Source of the DNA: Granulosicoccus sp045106855
GTDB taxonomy: Bacteria > Pseudomonadota > Gammaproteobacteria > Granulosicoccales > Granulosicoccaceae
Direction: 5' to 3'
NCBI GenBank assembly: GCA_045106855.1
Contig: JBGCFI010000045.1
Location: forward strand, 17,166 to 81,165
Length of the DNA: 64,000 nucleotides
Within the stretch, counting starts at the first letter, position 1, and each line of letters begins with the position of its first letter. The translations under genes were made by a program, and so were the position numbers. Below are positions 35,969-45,150 of this stretch, piece by piece. The notes under the pieces are model-generated. The model saw only the letters and a program-made list of their open reading frames with translations, did no database searches and was not told the DNA's origin.

Positions 35969-36011
35969 TGCTCTAACCTCCCCTCGTCTCAGTTTCCTAA
36001 TAGGTGCTATG

Positions 36012-36269
36012 TCAAAATCCGTTGCTGATATTACGCCCAACCGGCATCTTGATATTTACAGCCAGCTTGCCCGGCATTACGGCCAGACCCGGATCTAACT
36101 TTGTTAATAATTCAGGTGGGAACATTCCATGTGGAAAATAATCCTTGAGATCTGCAATACCCTTGGGTAATGCCCCACCGGCTACTTGTGACAATTCCTC
36201 AGCGGTCAATGAACAGAGACCGTTTTCTGCACTCAAAAGTTTTTCTGAACCTCGTTTTTCAATAGTCAT
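36012..36269 (-). CDS. Double-glycine leader peptide precursor B of the radical SAM locus
   Basis: 85 residues, ATG 36269 with GGAG 8 nt upstream. The leader ends LTAEELSQVAGG (about 21-32) and is longer than in precursor A, whose leader motif LSDEEIQCVGG aligns with it. The core of about 53 residues starts ALPKGIADLKDYFPHGMFP and ends VGRNISNGF. It is Pro/Gly/Lys/Leu-rich without cysteine. Both cores contain a DxYFP/DFYSP-like aromatic-proline stretch. It is the first gene of the compact unit precursor B, radical SAM, adaptor, C39 exporter; the enzyme starts 43 bp downstream. Confidence 0.75.
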   Translation of the reverse strand: MTIEKRGSEKLLSAENGLCSLTAEELSQVAGGALPKGIADLKDYFPHGMFPPELLTKLDPGLAVMPGKLAVNIKMPVGRNISNGF

Positions 36270-37089
36270 ATCTATAACTCCAATAATTTATTTATTCAGT
36301 GAATTTCCACAAACAGGTTCTTATCAATTGTGAATGAGGCTTAACGCAAAAAATAACTAAAAACCATGCAACACAATATTCTATTAACTGTTCGCGTATA
36401 TCGAGGCATACACGTTAGTACTCGATATTTTCTGTTGCCAGACATACCCCTGGCAGCACGTTTAAAGTAATGGTATTACGGCATTCCATTCAACTAGACT
36501 TTGGTTGTACCGCCTTAAAATGTTTAGCAAAGGTGTCAGAAATAAAACCAAGGTAAATCATAAATACAAGCGTATTTATAGTATTTCCTTTTTATGGAAT
36601 GCAGGAACTAACCTCTACCAATTGGTAGCAATTTTATATTCGACAAGAATGTAGAAAAATACCAGGCCGCTAATATCGAAGTAAAACAACAAATTTATCA
36701 ACTATTTACTGTGTTTAACATCAAACACTACGATTAACATCAAGAAAATAGTTTTTCTCTAATTGCAATTCACGCCTATTATGACAACAGCGTTTTTATC
36801 AACTCACTATTTATGACGCTGCTAACGAGACTACTCATACGGTATTTTTACCATCCACATTTCGCTAACATTGAGAGCAGCCCTCAATAGTGACAATGAT
36901 GGTCAAATATCACGACGCTTGAAGGGGAGCCGCAAACAAACTTCAGCACAAAACATCGAATAGCACGCCTGCTTGCGCTGCGCATACACCGCTAGACAAT
37001 CGCTTATATATTCGTTATTCAGACAGAACCTTCGTTCATAGAAGGTATAACCCCGACATTGATTTAAAACACGATTCAATAACGAACCT
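36270..37089. other. 820-bp AT-rich leader region upstream of the peptide locus
   Basis: Clearly richer in A+T than the flanking genes. It has many short A/T runs and a perfect palindrome, but no frame on either strand with a ribosome site and protein-like content. It probably contains the promoter and control region of the peptide operon. The base composition suggests separate ancestry. Confidence 0.45.
36615..36628. promoter_or_regulatory. Perfect 14-bp palindrome CTACCAATTGGTAG
   Basis: Self-complementary 14-mer 346 bp upstream of precursor B. It is a plausible dimeric-regulator operator. The tract has no T run next to the palindrome, which argues against a terminator. Confidence 0.4.
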
Positions 37090-37269
37090 CTAATATGATC
37101 TGAAAATTAACCTTACACAGTGCATGAGTATTGATCGCTTCTTCGCACCACGATCTGGACAACGCTTTTGACAGGCGTGTAATTCAAGTTCATGATTTCG
37201 AAAAGGTCGTTCTTCGCACCATCGATCCAGTTTTAAAGTCATCGCGGTTGCATGATCGTAGTAGGTCAT
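37090..37269 (-). CDS. Small divergent ORF (59 residues)
   Basis: ATG 37269 is preceded by AGGAG at 8 nt, a strong site. The product starts MTYYDHATAMTLKLDRWCEE and is basic at the C-terminus (KRCPDRGAKKRSI), with two cysteines. No family recognised. Its divergence from the WYL regulator, with an operator-like repeat between the two starts, supports a real, regulated gene; the sequence alone does not. Confidence 0.4.
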   Translation of the reverse strand: MTYYDHATAMTLKLDRWCEERPFRNHELELHACQKRCPDRGAKKRSILMHCVRLIFRSY

Positions 37270-37308
37270 CTGATAGTCTCCTGCTATACAAGAGTTTCCC
37301 AAACCCCC

Positions 37309-37350
37309 ACTGACAGGTGCTGTCAGTAGACGGTCCAAGATTGTCAGTAG
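37309..37350. promoter_or_regulatory. Probable WYL-regulator operator (ACTGACA half-sites)
   Basis: ACTGACA (37309-37315) and TGTCAGT (37321-37327) form a perfect 7-bp inverted repeat with a 5-nt spacer. A third TGTCAGT lies at 37342-37348, 21 bp (two helical turns) further on. It sits just upstream of the regulator start, as expected for autoregulation. Confidence 0.55.
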
Positions 37351-37368
37351 TGTCGAATGAGGTTTGCG

Positions 37369-38055
37369 ATGTCCAGTTCCAAGCGTCTTTTTGAAATCAT
37401 ACAAATTCTTCGTGCTGCCTCACGCCCCATTACGGCCGCCGAGCTGGCCCAGAAGCTGGAGGTATCAACACGCACCATCTATCGCAACATTGCCGCTCTA
37501 CAGGCAATGCAAACCCCTATTGAGGGTGAGGCGGGTATTGGCTACATGATGCGACGTGGCTATGATTTGCCTCCACTCAATTTCGATCAGGAGGAGATTG
37601 AGGCCTTAAGGGTCGGATTACTGCTGTTATCGCGTACCGGAGACAGCATGCTACAGAAAGCCGCATGCCGGATTTTCGAAAAGGTGGATGTCCTGCATGG
37701 TCCTGCGGACTGGCTCCAGGTGACGTCATGGGGCGTACGCGTTGATGACGCGGAGTTGGGATGCGTATCGATTTCAATGTTACGGGAGTCCATCCGCAAT
37801 GAAAATAAACTGAAGCTCACCTATCGCGATGAAAAGGAAATTGAGACGATTCGAATAATCCGGCCAATTGCGCTCTCTTATCGTGCTACCTGTATTCTGC
37901 TGGCCGGTTGGTGCGAGTTGCGCAATGCGTTGCGGCATTTTCGAACCGATCGGATATACGGCTGCGATAAACTTGACGATCGATTCGCTGGTCAAGGTGA
38001 TGTACTAAGAGACGTTTGGCTTGCTTCCTACCGTAGCGATGAAAGCAACATGTAG
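37369..38055 (+). CDS. YafY-type HTH transcriptional regulator with WYL domain
   Basis: 228 residues from ATG 37369, with GAGG 7 nt upstream; the ATG at 37357 is too early for it. N-terminal HTH_11/DeoR-type domain: SKRLFEIIQILRAASRPITAAELAQKL and STRTIYRNIAALQAM. A C-terminal WYL-type domain follows (EALRVGLLLLSRTGD, KLKLTYRDEKEIETIRIIRPIALSYRATCILLAGWCELR, with the WYL signature reading AGWCEL). WYL regulators sense small ligands or nucleic acids. It probably controls itself and the divergent small ORF through the repeat between them. Confidence 0.85.
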   Translation: MSSSKRLFEIIQILRAASRPITAAELAQKLEVSTRTIYRNIAALQAMQTPIEGEAGIGYMMRRGYDLPPLNFDQEEIEALRVGLLLLSRTGDSMLQKAACRIFEKVDVLHGPADWLQVTSWGVRVDDAELGCVSISMLRESIRNENKLKLTYRDEKEIETIRIIRPIALSYRATCILLAGWCELRNALRHFRTDRIYGCDKLDDRFAGQGDVLRDVWLASYRSDESNM

Positions 38056-38194
38056 TTGTGACCCTTAATTCTCGCCAGATTTATCAATTCACTTACTGCC
38101 AAAAACAGCCTTTTTTTCATTGCCATTCCGTCACACTACTTCTTAACATCCTATGCTGAGCTAGAGCTTGCACCCACACCAGTAATTTCAAATC

Positions 38195-39898
38195 ATGATG
38201 ATGCGACTCTCAGCCCTGGCATTCCTTCTACTGCTGCCATTCGGCAGTTTGCTTGCCGATTGCTTTGATACTTACACGATCTCCGACAAGCAGTGGCATC
38301 AGATAAGCCTTCCCTGTGAACCCCCAAGTGGGGCATCCACCGTCGACGCTATTCTCGGTGACGATATGGGCGACACTGCGATATACGGTACAAACTGGAT
38401 TTTATTTGCCTACGAGACGAACGATAATTCCTATACGGATATTGGCTCTAATGGCCAGATGACAGCTGGCAAAGGCTATTGGATATACAACGGCACGGGA
38501 AGCGAGCGCAGCCTGTCAATGCCTGTGGGAAGCGCTCCTGCGACTCTCATTGATAGCCCGGAATGCCCCTCAGGTATCTATAACTGTATAGAAGCCAAAT
38601 TGCATTATTCAGCAGGCCGCGCTGGACAATCACAATTCAACATGATTGGCGTACCCAGTGCCGAGCCATATTTCTGGAACCAGGTTCTCGTCGCCGACTC
38701 CGGGGACTGTAGCGTAAACGGGAGTACAGGGTCTGCGTGCACACTCCCCGCGGCACAATCCGGCAACCTGCTTCGTAACTCAGCCTGGCATTACACAGGA
38801 ACCGAATACAAGCTGATTGATAACAGCAGCGTAGTGCCCACATGGAGCGGAATGTGGATCACTCTAATGCCCGGCGCCCAAACTGACACTGAATTCCGAT
38901 TGCTATTACCCGCAGAACCCACAAGCTTTACCATACAGAGAATTACCACCGGTACAAGCCGCAGAGCCGAAATGGACACCAGCAGTAATACGGTGGCAGA
39001 ACAGGCACACGGTACGCGCATGTACTGCCCGGTATCTCACTTTTCCTACGACGACCCAGTTGTCCACCCATCCGCACCGTCCGCCGCACATTTACACATG
39101 TTCTGGGGAAATACCAAAACAGACGCATACTCTACAGCTGATACGCTGCTTAACTCCGGCAATGCAAGCTGCGAAGGAGGACTAAACAACAAATCATCAT
39201 ACTGGAAACCCGCCGTGTTTAACGAACAAGACGAGGTCGTATTACCCGAAAACATATTCGTGTACTACAAAAGCTTTTCACACACGTCTGGCTTTGATCG
39301 CAACAGCATTATGCCAATCCCGAATGGCTTACAAATGCTTGCCAATCAGCAAGTACCCCGCAGCGGGCCATGGAATTTCCGTGTTGATCCAGACCTCGTC
39401 AATGGCCAACAACAACTCCACTTCACTATCGCCTTTCCAATGTGCTTACAGATAGATGCAAGTGGATCTCCAATACTCTTCAGTGACGATAATATCTCAC
39501 ATCTTTCGTATTCCGTGGCCTCCAGGGAAACCAGTAGCGATTGTCCAGCATCACACCCTTATCGCATTCCACAGCTTATATACAGTATCAGTTACGACGT
39601 GCCCTACGCCAGCCTATGGTATCTGGCATCGGATCTAAATTCGCAGGTGCAAGGCAGCAGTCTTCATGCGGACTACTTTGCAGCTTGGGATGAACAGACC
39701 ATGGACAGAATTGTTCTGTGCAATCGCGAATCAAAAGCATCATGTGGCTTTGTCTCTGAGGAAAACGGACAAAGGCTGTTTCGTACTCAGCTACCCGAAC
39801 GGTTCCTGTCACCCAGCGGAACTCCCGTTTATTCTGACAGCACCACTCTACTGCCCGGTATCGATAGAACACCTTTTGGCTCATCGCTTGGAAAGTAG
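38195..39898 (+). CDS. Secreted DUF1996 domain protein
   Basis: 567 residues with a signal peptide ending near GSLLA. The N-terminal third (about 20-240) is beta-rich, starting CFDTYTISDKQWHQISLPC, with MTAGKGYWIYNG as in bacterial surface repeats. The C-terminal 320 residues match DUF1996: YDDPVVHPSAPSAAHLHMFWGN, SSYWKPAVF, VYYKSF, CPASHPYRIPQL and HADYFAAWDEQ. DUF1996 proteins, found in fungi and bacteria, are secreted and of unknown function, with possible carbohydrate links. Many cysteines suggest disulfides. Confidence 0.8.
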   Translation: MMMRLSALAFLLLLPFGSLLADCFDTYTISDKQWHQISLPCEPPSGASTVDAILGDDMGDTAIYGTNWILFAYETNDNSYTDIGSNGQMTAGKGYWIYNGTGSERSLSMPVGSAPATLIDSPECPSGIYNCIEAKLHYSAGRAGQSQFNMIGVPSAEPYFWNQVLVADSGDCSVNGSTGSACTLPAAQSGNLLRNSAWHYTGTEYKLIDNSSVVPTWSGMWITLMPGAQTDTEFRLLLPAEPTSFTIQRITTGTSRRAEMDTSSNTVAEQAHGTRMYCPVSHFSYDDPVVHPSAPSAAHLHMFWGNTKTDAYSTADTLLNSGNASCEGGLNNKSSYWKPAVFNEQDEVVLPENIFVYYKSFSHTSGFDRNSIMPIPNGLQMLANQQVPRSGPWNFRVDPDLVNGQQQLHFTIAFPMCLQIDASGSPILFSDDNISHLSYSVASRETSSDCPASHPYRIPQLIYSISYDVPYASLWYLASDLNSQVQGSSLHADYFAAWDEQTMDRIVLCNRESKASCGFVSEENGQRLFRTQLPERFLSPSGTPVYSDSTTLLPGIDRTPFGSSLGK

Positions 39899-40053
39899 CG
39901 TGAGGCCAACGACAGCCTCGCCGAACGTTGTAAACCAAAGACAAAAGAACGCATAAACAGTCATAGCACTTTTTTGAAAATCCCGGCTGCGCGCGGTTAC
40001 GTAGTACCGTATACATAAGTCAAGCCACTCGGTACTGAGGATACAATTAGGTC

Positions 40054-41325
40054 ATGCAGACCAGCCAACCAGCGCTTGAGCGCAATCTACGCTTGTTTCC
40101 GCTGTACAAGGCGACCACAAGCGTATTGCCCTGGCTGCCCGTTTTCTTTCTGTACTTTATCGAACGCGTGGCACTGGGCGATGCAGTGTTACTAGGATCG
40201 GTTTACTACTTTTCGGTATTTTTGCTCGAAGTACCGTCCGGATATTGCTCTGATCGCTTTGGTCGAAGGCCCACCTTGATTCTGGCCTCCATCATGACCA
40301 CCCTTGCCTGCGCAACCTATATCGCGGCTAATTCATTTGACACCCTGTTGGTTGCACAGGTGTTTCTGGCCGCAGGCATCGCATTTCAGTCAGGTAGTGA
40401 CAGCGCTCTTCTGTACGACTCACTACGTGCGCTGAATCGTGAGCAGGAATACACTGAGCGCGAGACGGTTGCACAAAAATGGTCCATGACATCACTGGCC
40501 TGTTCCTGCCTGATCGGAGGCGCACTCGGCATCATAGATTTACGCCTTGCCTATATCGTTGCTTTACTGGCAGCAATTCTCACCGTTGTTCAATGCGTGA
40601 TGTTTGCAGAGCCTTCTATGTACAACGAGGCGCAAGCAGCCGGCTTTATCAAACAGATGAAAATCACGCTGGGCTATTTCTTCAAACCACTGCTGGGTTG
40701 GATGCTTGCATTTTTTGTAATCGGCTACTCATTGGAACACGTACCCTACGAATTCTACCAACCCTATTTGAAATTACTGGGTCAGGGCTCAGTGACAGGC
40801 TGGTTGAGCGACAGCTCGGCACCGATGGTATCGGGCATCGTAATAAGCATCTCAATGTTTGGCGGCGCGGTGGGCGCTGCCGTGAGTCAACGTTTAATTG
40901 AACGGGTGGGGTTGCGTGCTCTTCTGTTGGCGAGTGTGGCCATACAGATACTGATCGTCGCTGGCCTGTCACTCATCCTGCAACCGATCATGCTAGTGCT
41001 GGTCATGTTCCGCAATTTTTCAATGTCAATGGCCCGTGGGCCAATGCTCGGTTCCATAGCACCGCACGTCCCGAGCGCACAACGGGCTACATTTCTCTCC
41101 ATGATGAGTTTGGCTGGCCGGATGGCTTTTTCCATCACACTGGCAATGCTGTCAATACTAATTATCGGCAAAGAAGCGTTGAACTGGCACGCCTTGTCCC
41201 AGGTGTTGGCATCATCCGCTGTCGTCGGTGTCGTGGTATTGAGTCTGCTTTACCTCTGGTCACGTCACATAAACGATGAATTCAAGACTCCGAAGGCGGC
41301 GCAGGGCAAGGATGAATCCAGGTAG
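40054..41325 (+). CDS. MFS transporter
   Basis: 423 residues, about 12 TM segments. The motif between TM2 and TM3 reads YCSDRFGRRPTLILAS, the MFS loop. The first half continues with SGSDSALLYDSLRALNREQEY, seen in MFS proteins of the tetracycline/drug-efflux style. The C-terminus is cytosolic and charged. Substrate unknown, and there is no adjacent regulator. A short hairpin (GAGGC / GCCTC at 39901-39917) precedes it. Confidence 0.85.
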   Translation: MQTSQPALERNLRLFPLYKATTSVLPWLPVFFLYFIERVALGDAVLLGSVYYFSVFLLEVPSGYCSDRFGRRPTLILASIMTTLACATYIAANSFDTLLVAQVFLAAGIAFQSGSDSALLYDSLRALNREQEYTERETVAQKWSMTSLACSCLIGGALGIIDLRLAYIVALLAAILTVVQCVMFAEPSMYNEAQAAGFIKQMKITLGYFFKPLLGWMLAFFVIGYSLEHVPYEFYQPYLKLLGQGSVTGWLSDSSAPMVSGIVISISMFGGAVGAAVSQRLIERVGLRALLLASVAIQILIVAGLSLILQPIMLVLVMFRNFSMSMARGPMLGSIAPHVPSAQRATFLSMMSLAGRMAFSITLAMLSILIIGKEALNWHALSQVLASSAVVGVVVLSLLYLWSRHINDEFKTPKAAQGKDESR

Positions 41326-41448
41326 GAGGGCCCATCTGAAAGCGCCTGACAGTTCGATGAAAAAATCACGAACAAGCCGCCCGTAACAGCCATCAGAAAA
41401 GAGCCACTCAACAATGACTGACTATTACCAAACTAACTGTCCAACGTA

Positions 41449-41961
41449 CTAAATACGTTCGAGCAAAGTCGCTTGTCCGTTTTCCTCATTGACGAAAACC
41501 ATACGGTTATCTGATATTTCGTAGGGGTTTACTGTGCCCGCCATTTTAGACATAAACAAAGACATTACCGACTTCATGACTCCACCAAATTTGTTTCCAG
41601 TGGTCTCTACGATACTGTTTGTCTTGGCGGACAGGGTATTTCCGTTCACCTGCCATGTCCCGGTACCGGCAAACTCCATACGACCTAAGCCCTCGCTTTG
41701 TTCGGGAGGTGGAATCACCACAGATGTCCATGTCCCATCGCTTTTGTATGATGTTGTTACCGTGCCGCCATCTTCACCAGAAATTGGATTCAGGATACGA
41801 ATCCGCCAATTACCGACCATCTGCGCTGCGTTGATTTCACCGATTTGGTCAACGCCTGCGTAAGGCTCTCTCTTTGGAGGCGTCCCGCATGCTGTTAATG
41901 CCATCACACTAACAAGTACGCTGAGTGAAATAATTGCTTTGATCGATATGCGAATATGCAT
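41449..41961 (-). CDS. Small lipoprotein of unknown function
   Basis: 170 residues from ATG 41961, with AAGGGG upstream; a longer frame to 42045 lacks a site. Type II signal peptide with lipobox ALTAC. The mature protein is probably a small beta-barrel of lipocalin-like style: AAQMVGNWRIRILNP, DGTWTSVVIPP, GTGTWQVNGNTLSAK and NRMVFVNEENGQATLLERI. The repeated GxW/GTW pattern is typical of proteins that report or bind small ligands. No family recognised. Confidence 0.65.
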   Translation of the reverse strand: MHIRISIKAIISLSVLVSVMALTACGTPPKREPYAGVDQIGEINAAQMVGNWRIRILNPISGEDGGTVTTSYKSDGTWTSVVIPPPEQSEGLGRMEFAGTGTWQVNGNTLSAKTNSIVETTGNKFGGVMKSVMSLFMSKMAGTVNPYEISDNRMVFVNEENGQATLLERI

Positions 41962-42327
41962 TCTGCGCCCCTTTACACGTGCGTTGAGTTGTGGGAATAG
42001 TAAGTATCTGGCATTAGCCTGTAAACTAGACTTAGGGCTAAGCACCAGAGTGCAATCAGTAGTATTCTTCGTTGACTGAATAGCCGATACTGTATCAAAT
42101 TCCCTGCTTTGGGACTTCTTTGCCAGCCATAGGCTCTGGAAATCGACTGACAGTCGCGTTTGGCTGCACGTTCAGCGATTACTATTGTGGGCAACGCTAT
42201 GTCGAAAAATCTCCTACCCACTGATATCAGAACAATCTTCGCAGACCTATAACTCCCGGGGATACGCCATATGGCGAAGCTGCGGCTGATTAAATCTAGA
42301 TTAAGGCCCATCAGAACGCCTCGACAC
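41962..42327. other. 366-bp gap without a supported gene
   Basis: Lies between two minus-strand genes. It should contain the promoter of the small lipoprotein gene. The minus frame across it has no ribosome site and an implausible composition. Confidence 0.35.
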
Positions 42328-42810
42328 TCATTTTGCCGAGATTTGACGTTGCTCTGACTCCAGGCCAGATGGTTTTGGAAATGATGCCTTAAATGTAAAT
42401 GCGTCGGGACCCGGCCCCTTCGATTGCAATAACTCCAGCTTCAATTGCGCCTCTCCAACTGTTGGACGGTGCCCTTCGGGGATCCACCACAAAACCGAAT
42501 AGGCGTTGGTCATTCTTTCAAACCACTCTTTTCGTCGACTCATGACCTTGGCGTGCGCTGTCTTGTAAACATAGGTATGAAGCGCTTCTATTGATTCCCA
42601 TACCGACATATTTACGATTACGTTCTCACCAAATCCATGCTCGAGCTCAGTTGCATCCCCACTTTCTGACTGCAATCTCCAAAGAAAGCCAGGTGACTGT
42701 TCTGCCAAAGCATTTATTCGATCCAAATCAGCGACAAAGTCTGCCAAAACCGGAGAATCCAAGGGTGCAACAAGGGTCGCAATATTAAGCTGTACGAGTA
42801 CCTGGGACAT
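42328..42810 (-). CDS. DUF3291 family protein
   Basis: 160 residues from ATG 42810, chosen because AGGAGG ends 7 nt upstream; the ATG at 42816 would sit on the site. DUF3291 features: LVQLNIATLVAPLDSP, PGFLWRLQSESGDAT, VNMSVWESIEALHTYVYKT, VMSRRKEWFERM and VLWWIPEGHRPTV. This is a ferredoxin-like dimeric alpha/beta-barrel fold related to antibiotic monooxygenases; the function is unknown. Cytosolic. The C-terminal tail after GPDAFTF is variable. Confidence 0.85.
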   Translation of the reverse strand: MSQVLVQLNIATLVAPLDSPVLADFVADLDRINALAEQSPGFLWRLQSESGDATELEHGFGENVIVNMSVWESIEALHTYVYKTAHAKVMSRRKEWFERMTNAYSVLWWIPEGHRPTVGEAQLKLELLQSKGPGPDAFTFKASFPKPSGLESEQRQISAK

Positions 42811-43200
42811 TGGCATGCCTCCTAAAACAGTGAAATGAAACTGACGACGAAGAGGAAGGATTCAACGATCATACGTTAATGTGATCCGTCGTCGAATATA
42901 ACAATATAAGATGTCTACTGAGATGCTAAAGAACTTGAAAATCTACTACCCACTTCTATACCCAAGTCGCTACATCAAGCTTTTCGGACAGCCTCTGCCA
43001 GCAATACCGTATTACATATTGCCAGGAATATAAGGCCTACTGCAGAATCCAAAGAGACATCAAGTAACGCTGTGCGCCTTCCGAGAACATATCAGTGTTC
43101 ACCATGCCTAAAAGTTTGCAAGCCTGACCGATGGCGTATTCTCTGGCTCTATACACGCTTCGACATGGATTGCTCCATGCTCGCGCAACCATTCGAGTGC
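42811..43200. other. 390-bp gap, no supported gene
   Basis: Between the DUF3291 gene and the damaged mddA-like gene. One 60-codon minus frame overlaps the pseudogene end but has no ribosome site. No repeat stands out. Confidence 0.35.
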
Positions 43201-44069
43201 TCAGGGAGGCTTCTGCCATAATGCCTTTCCCCCAATAAGCAGGAAGTGGTCCGGGCTAGTGCACTTACTTTCTTGTGCACGTTTGCGACGAATTCCGGGT
43301 ATAACCGAAGGCGTGGTCTTTTGATATTGTTGATAGTCAGCACCTAGCTCTGCCGACAAGGTTCTTTCCTCGAAATAAAGGCCGACAAAAACATACATCG
43401 TCATCAACACATTGAAGAGCAATCGACCAGCGGTAAGTACTGGAACGGCCCACAAAGCGATCAAGACGCCACTCATCATAGGGTGACGAACCAGTTTATA
43501 CAAAAGAGGGGTTTGGAAAATCTCCTGCTTGGACTGATGGCGACGCAAGTAAAAAACGTTTGCTGCAAACCGAAGAGATGAAAGTGATTAATCAGGAAGG
43601 TGGAAAACAACACGATAAACCAACCCAGGAAATACACCCCAATCAACATCGAGCTCAAGACGGTGCCAGAAAGATCCCAAATCACCGCGGGCATGGGTAC
43701 CCAGAAATGCAGCATGAGTGCTGTGACCAACGCAACACACAGCAAGTACGTACTACGTTCTGCAGGTACCGGCACCACTTTGGTCCACACTCGTTTGAAA
43801 GCCGGTCGCGCCATGATGGAGTGCTGCATTCCCCAGAATATCACCAGGCAGACATTCCAGAAAACATCTGTCAATGCGCCACCTTCGGGTGCAACGCCAG
43901 ATCCCCGATTGATGGTGACCGGCACCCATAAATCGGCAATGAACAGAATCAGATACACCAGGGCGAGAACCCCGATTACATAGCACGCGAGGCTGTAGAG
44001 CATGGTTACCGTTCGCAATACGATCTCGGCGCTGGGCATGGTTCTGATAGGAATATTCTCACTACTCAT
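43201..44069 (-). pseudogene. mddA: Frameshifted methanethiol S-methyltransferase-like gene (MddA/NnrU type)
   Basis: Two overlapping frames together give one polytopic membrane methyltransferase. The first (ATG 44069, AAGGAG 8 nt upstream) runs through RVLVWxx-type TM segments to LINHFHLFGLQQTFF. The second resumes with LRRHQSKQEIFQTP and continues YKLVRHPMMSGVLIALWAVP, TAGRLLF and YFEERTL, the conserved cofactor region. The break is at a run of six T on the minus strand (A6 at 43551-43556); one extra T would join the frames as QTFFYLRRHQ. MddA converts methanethiol to dimethyl sulfide using S-adenosylmethionine. Either a real frameshift or a homopolymer sequencing error. Confidence 0.75.
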
Positions 44070-44270
44070 AAATTATCTCCTTGAAAATTAGAAAATTACT
44101 GCTGATTTCGGCGCAGATCCCTCTGCTTCGGACTAACGTGACATCTGTGTCAGGCCTGTAGTGTCGTGAGATTCGTACAATAAAAATACTGCTCCAGGCA
44201 TAGCAAACCACTACGTTCTTAGTAGTATGATTTGGAAGCGCGCTTTTAGATCTGTACTGGAGGAATGTAG

Positions 44271-44990
44271 ATGCCCAGTTATGGCCAGTTTTGTCCTGTC
44301 GCCAAGTCCGCAGAAATTCTCGGAAACCCTTGGTCAATACTGATTGTTCGAGAGCTATTACTCGGCAGTTCGCGTTTTTCTGAGTTAGAGCGTGGACTTC
44401 CCAGGATATCGCCGACCGTCCTCAACACTCGATTGAAAGATCTGGCCAGTAATGGGGTGCTACAAAAGCGCAAGCTGAGCGGACAAAGAGGCCATGCCTA
44501 TCATCTGACAGTTGCGGGTAAGGAGCTGGCGCCGTTAATAGAAACTCTTGTGGTCTGAGGAATGCGATGGGCGCGCGAGCATATGGAAGACGAAGACTAT
44601 GACGCTACGTTTTTGATGTTTGATTTACAGCGAAATTTTGATCCAGCGAATTTGCCCGATGGTGAAACGACGCTCTGTTTTATATTTTCAGACCTTAAAG
44701 ACTACAAGAAATGGTGGCTTCTGATTAGTGAAGGCAATGTAGACATTTGTTATGAAGATCCGGGGAAAGATGTAGACGTCTACATAACATCTGAACTAAA
44801 ACAGATGACAGATGTGTACATGGGTGATAGTGAACTTTCAGGAGCACTTAAGTCTGGCGCGCTTAAAGTTGTAGGTGATACGCATCTAACACGGCGATTC
44901 TCGAAGTGGTTCCCAATATCGCAGGCATCTTCCGTGCCGAGGGTTGTTAACCTAGGCCAAGAGCCGCCACTGGCAACGTTGAGCACTTAA
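44271..44990 (+). pseudogene. HxlR-type regulator with SCP2 domain, interrupted by in-frame TGA
   Basis: One frame of 240 codons with a single stop at 44556-44558. The first part (ATG 44271, GGAGG 8 nt upstream) is an HxlR winged helix: CPVAKSAEILGNPWSILIVREL, LPRISPTVLNTRLKDLA, GVLQKRKLSGQRGHAYHLT. The second part, from 44559, is an SCP2-like sterol-binding domain: TTLCFIFSDLKDYKKWWLLI, VDVYITSELKQMTDVYMGD and GALKVVGDTHL. Relatives read VWGQRW across the junction, and here it is V-stop-GMRW, so TGG has become TGA. ATG 44562 could restart the second half, but without a ribosome site. The neighbour mddA-like gene is also broken. Confidence 0.8.
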
Positions 44991-45150
44991 ATTGACAACG
45001 TAGTGTTTATTGCATTACACGATCGTGCATCAAGAAAAATCAACTTTAAAGCCAGCGTTTGGATTCTGTGCTCAAGATAGAACTTGAAGAGGCTGTAAAA
45101 ACGCAGCTTTTGCAGTCCAGTTGCTTGCTTTGTTATGCGCTGATTTGTAA

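Noticed and set aside
31497..36040. Radical SAM start at TTG 36040 overlapping the precursor gene
   Set aside because: ATG 35968 has a much better ribosome site (AGGGGAGG at 8 nt), and the TTG-started extension does not resemble radical SAM N-termini.
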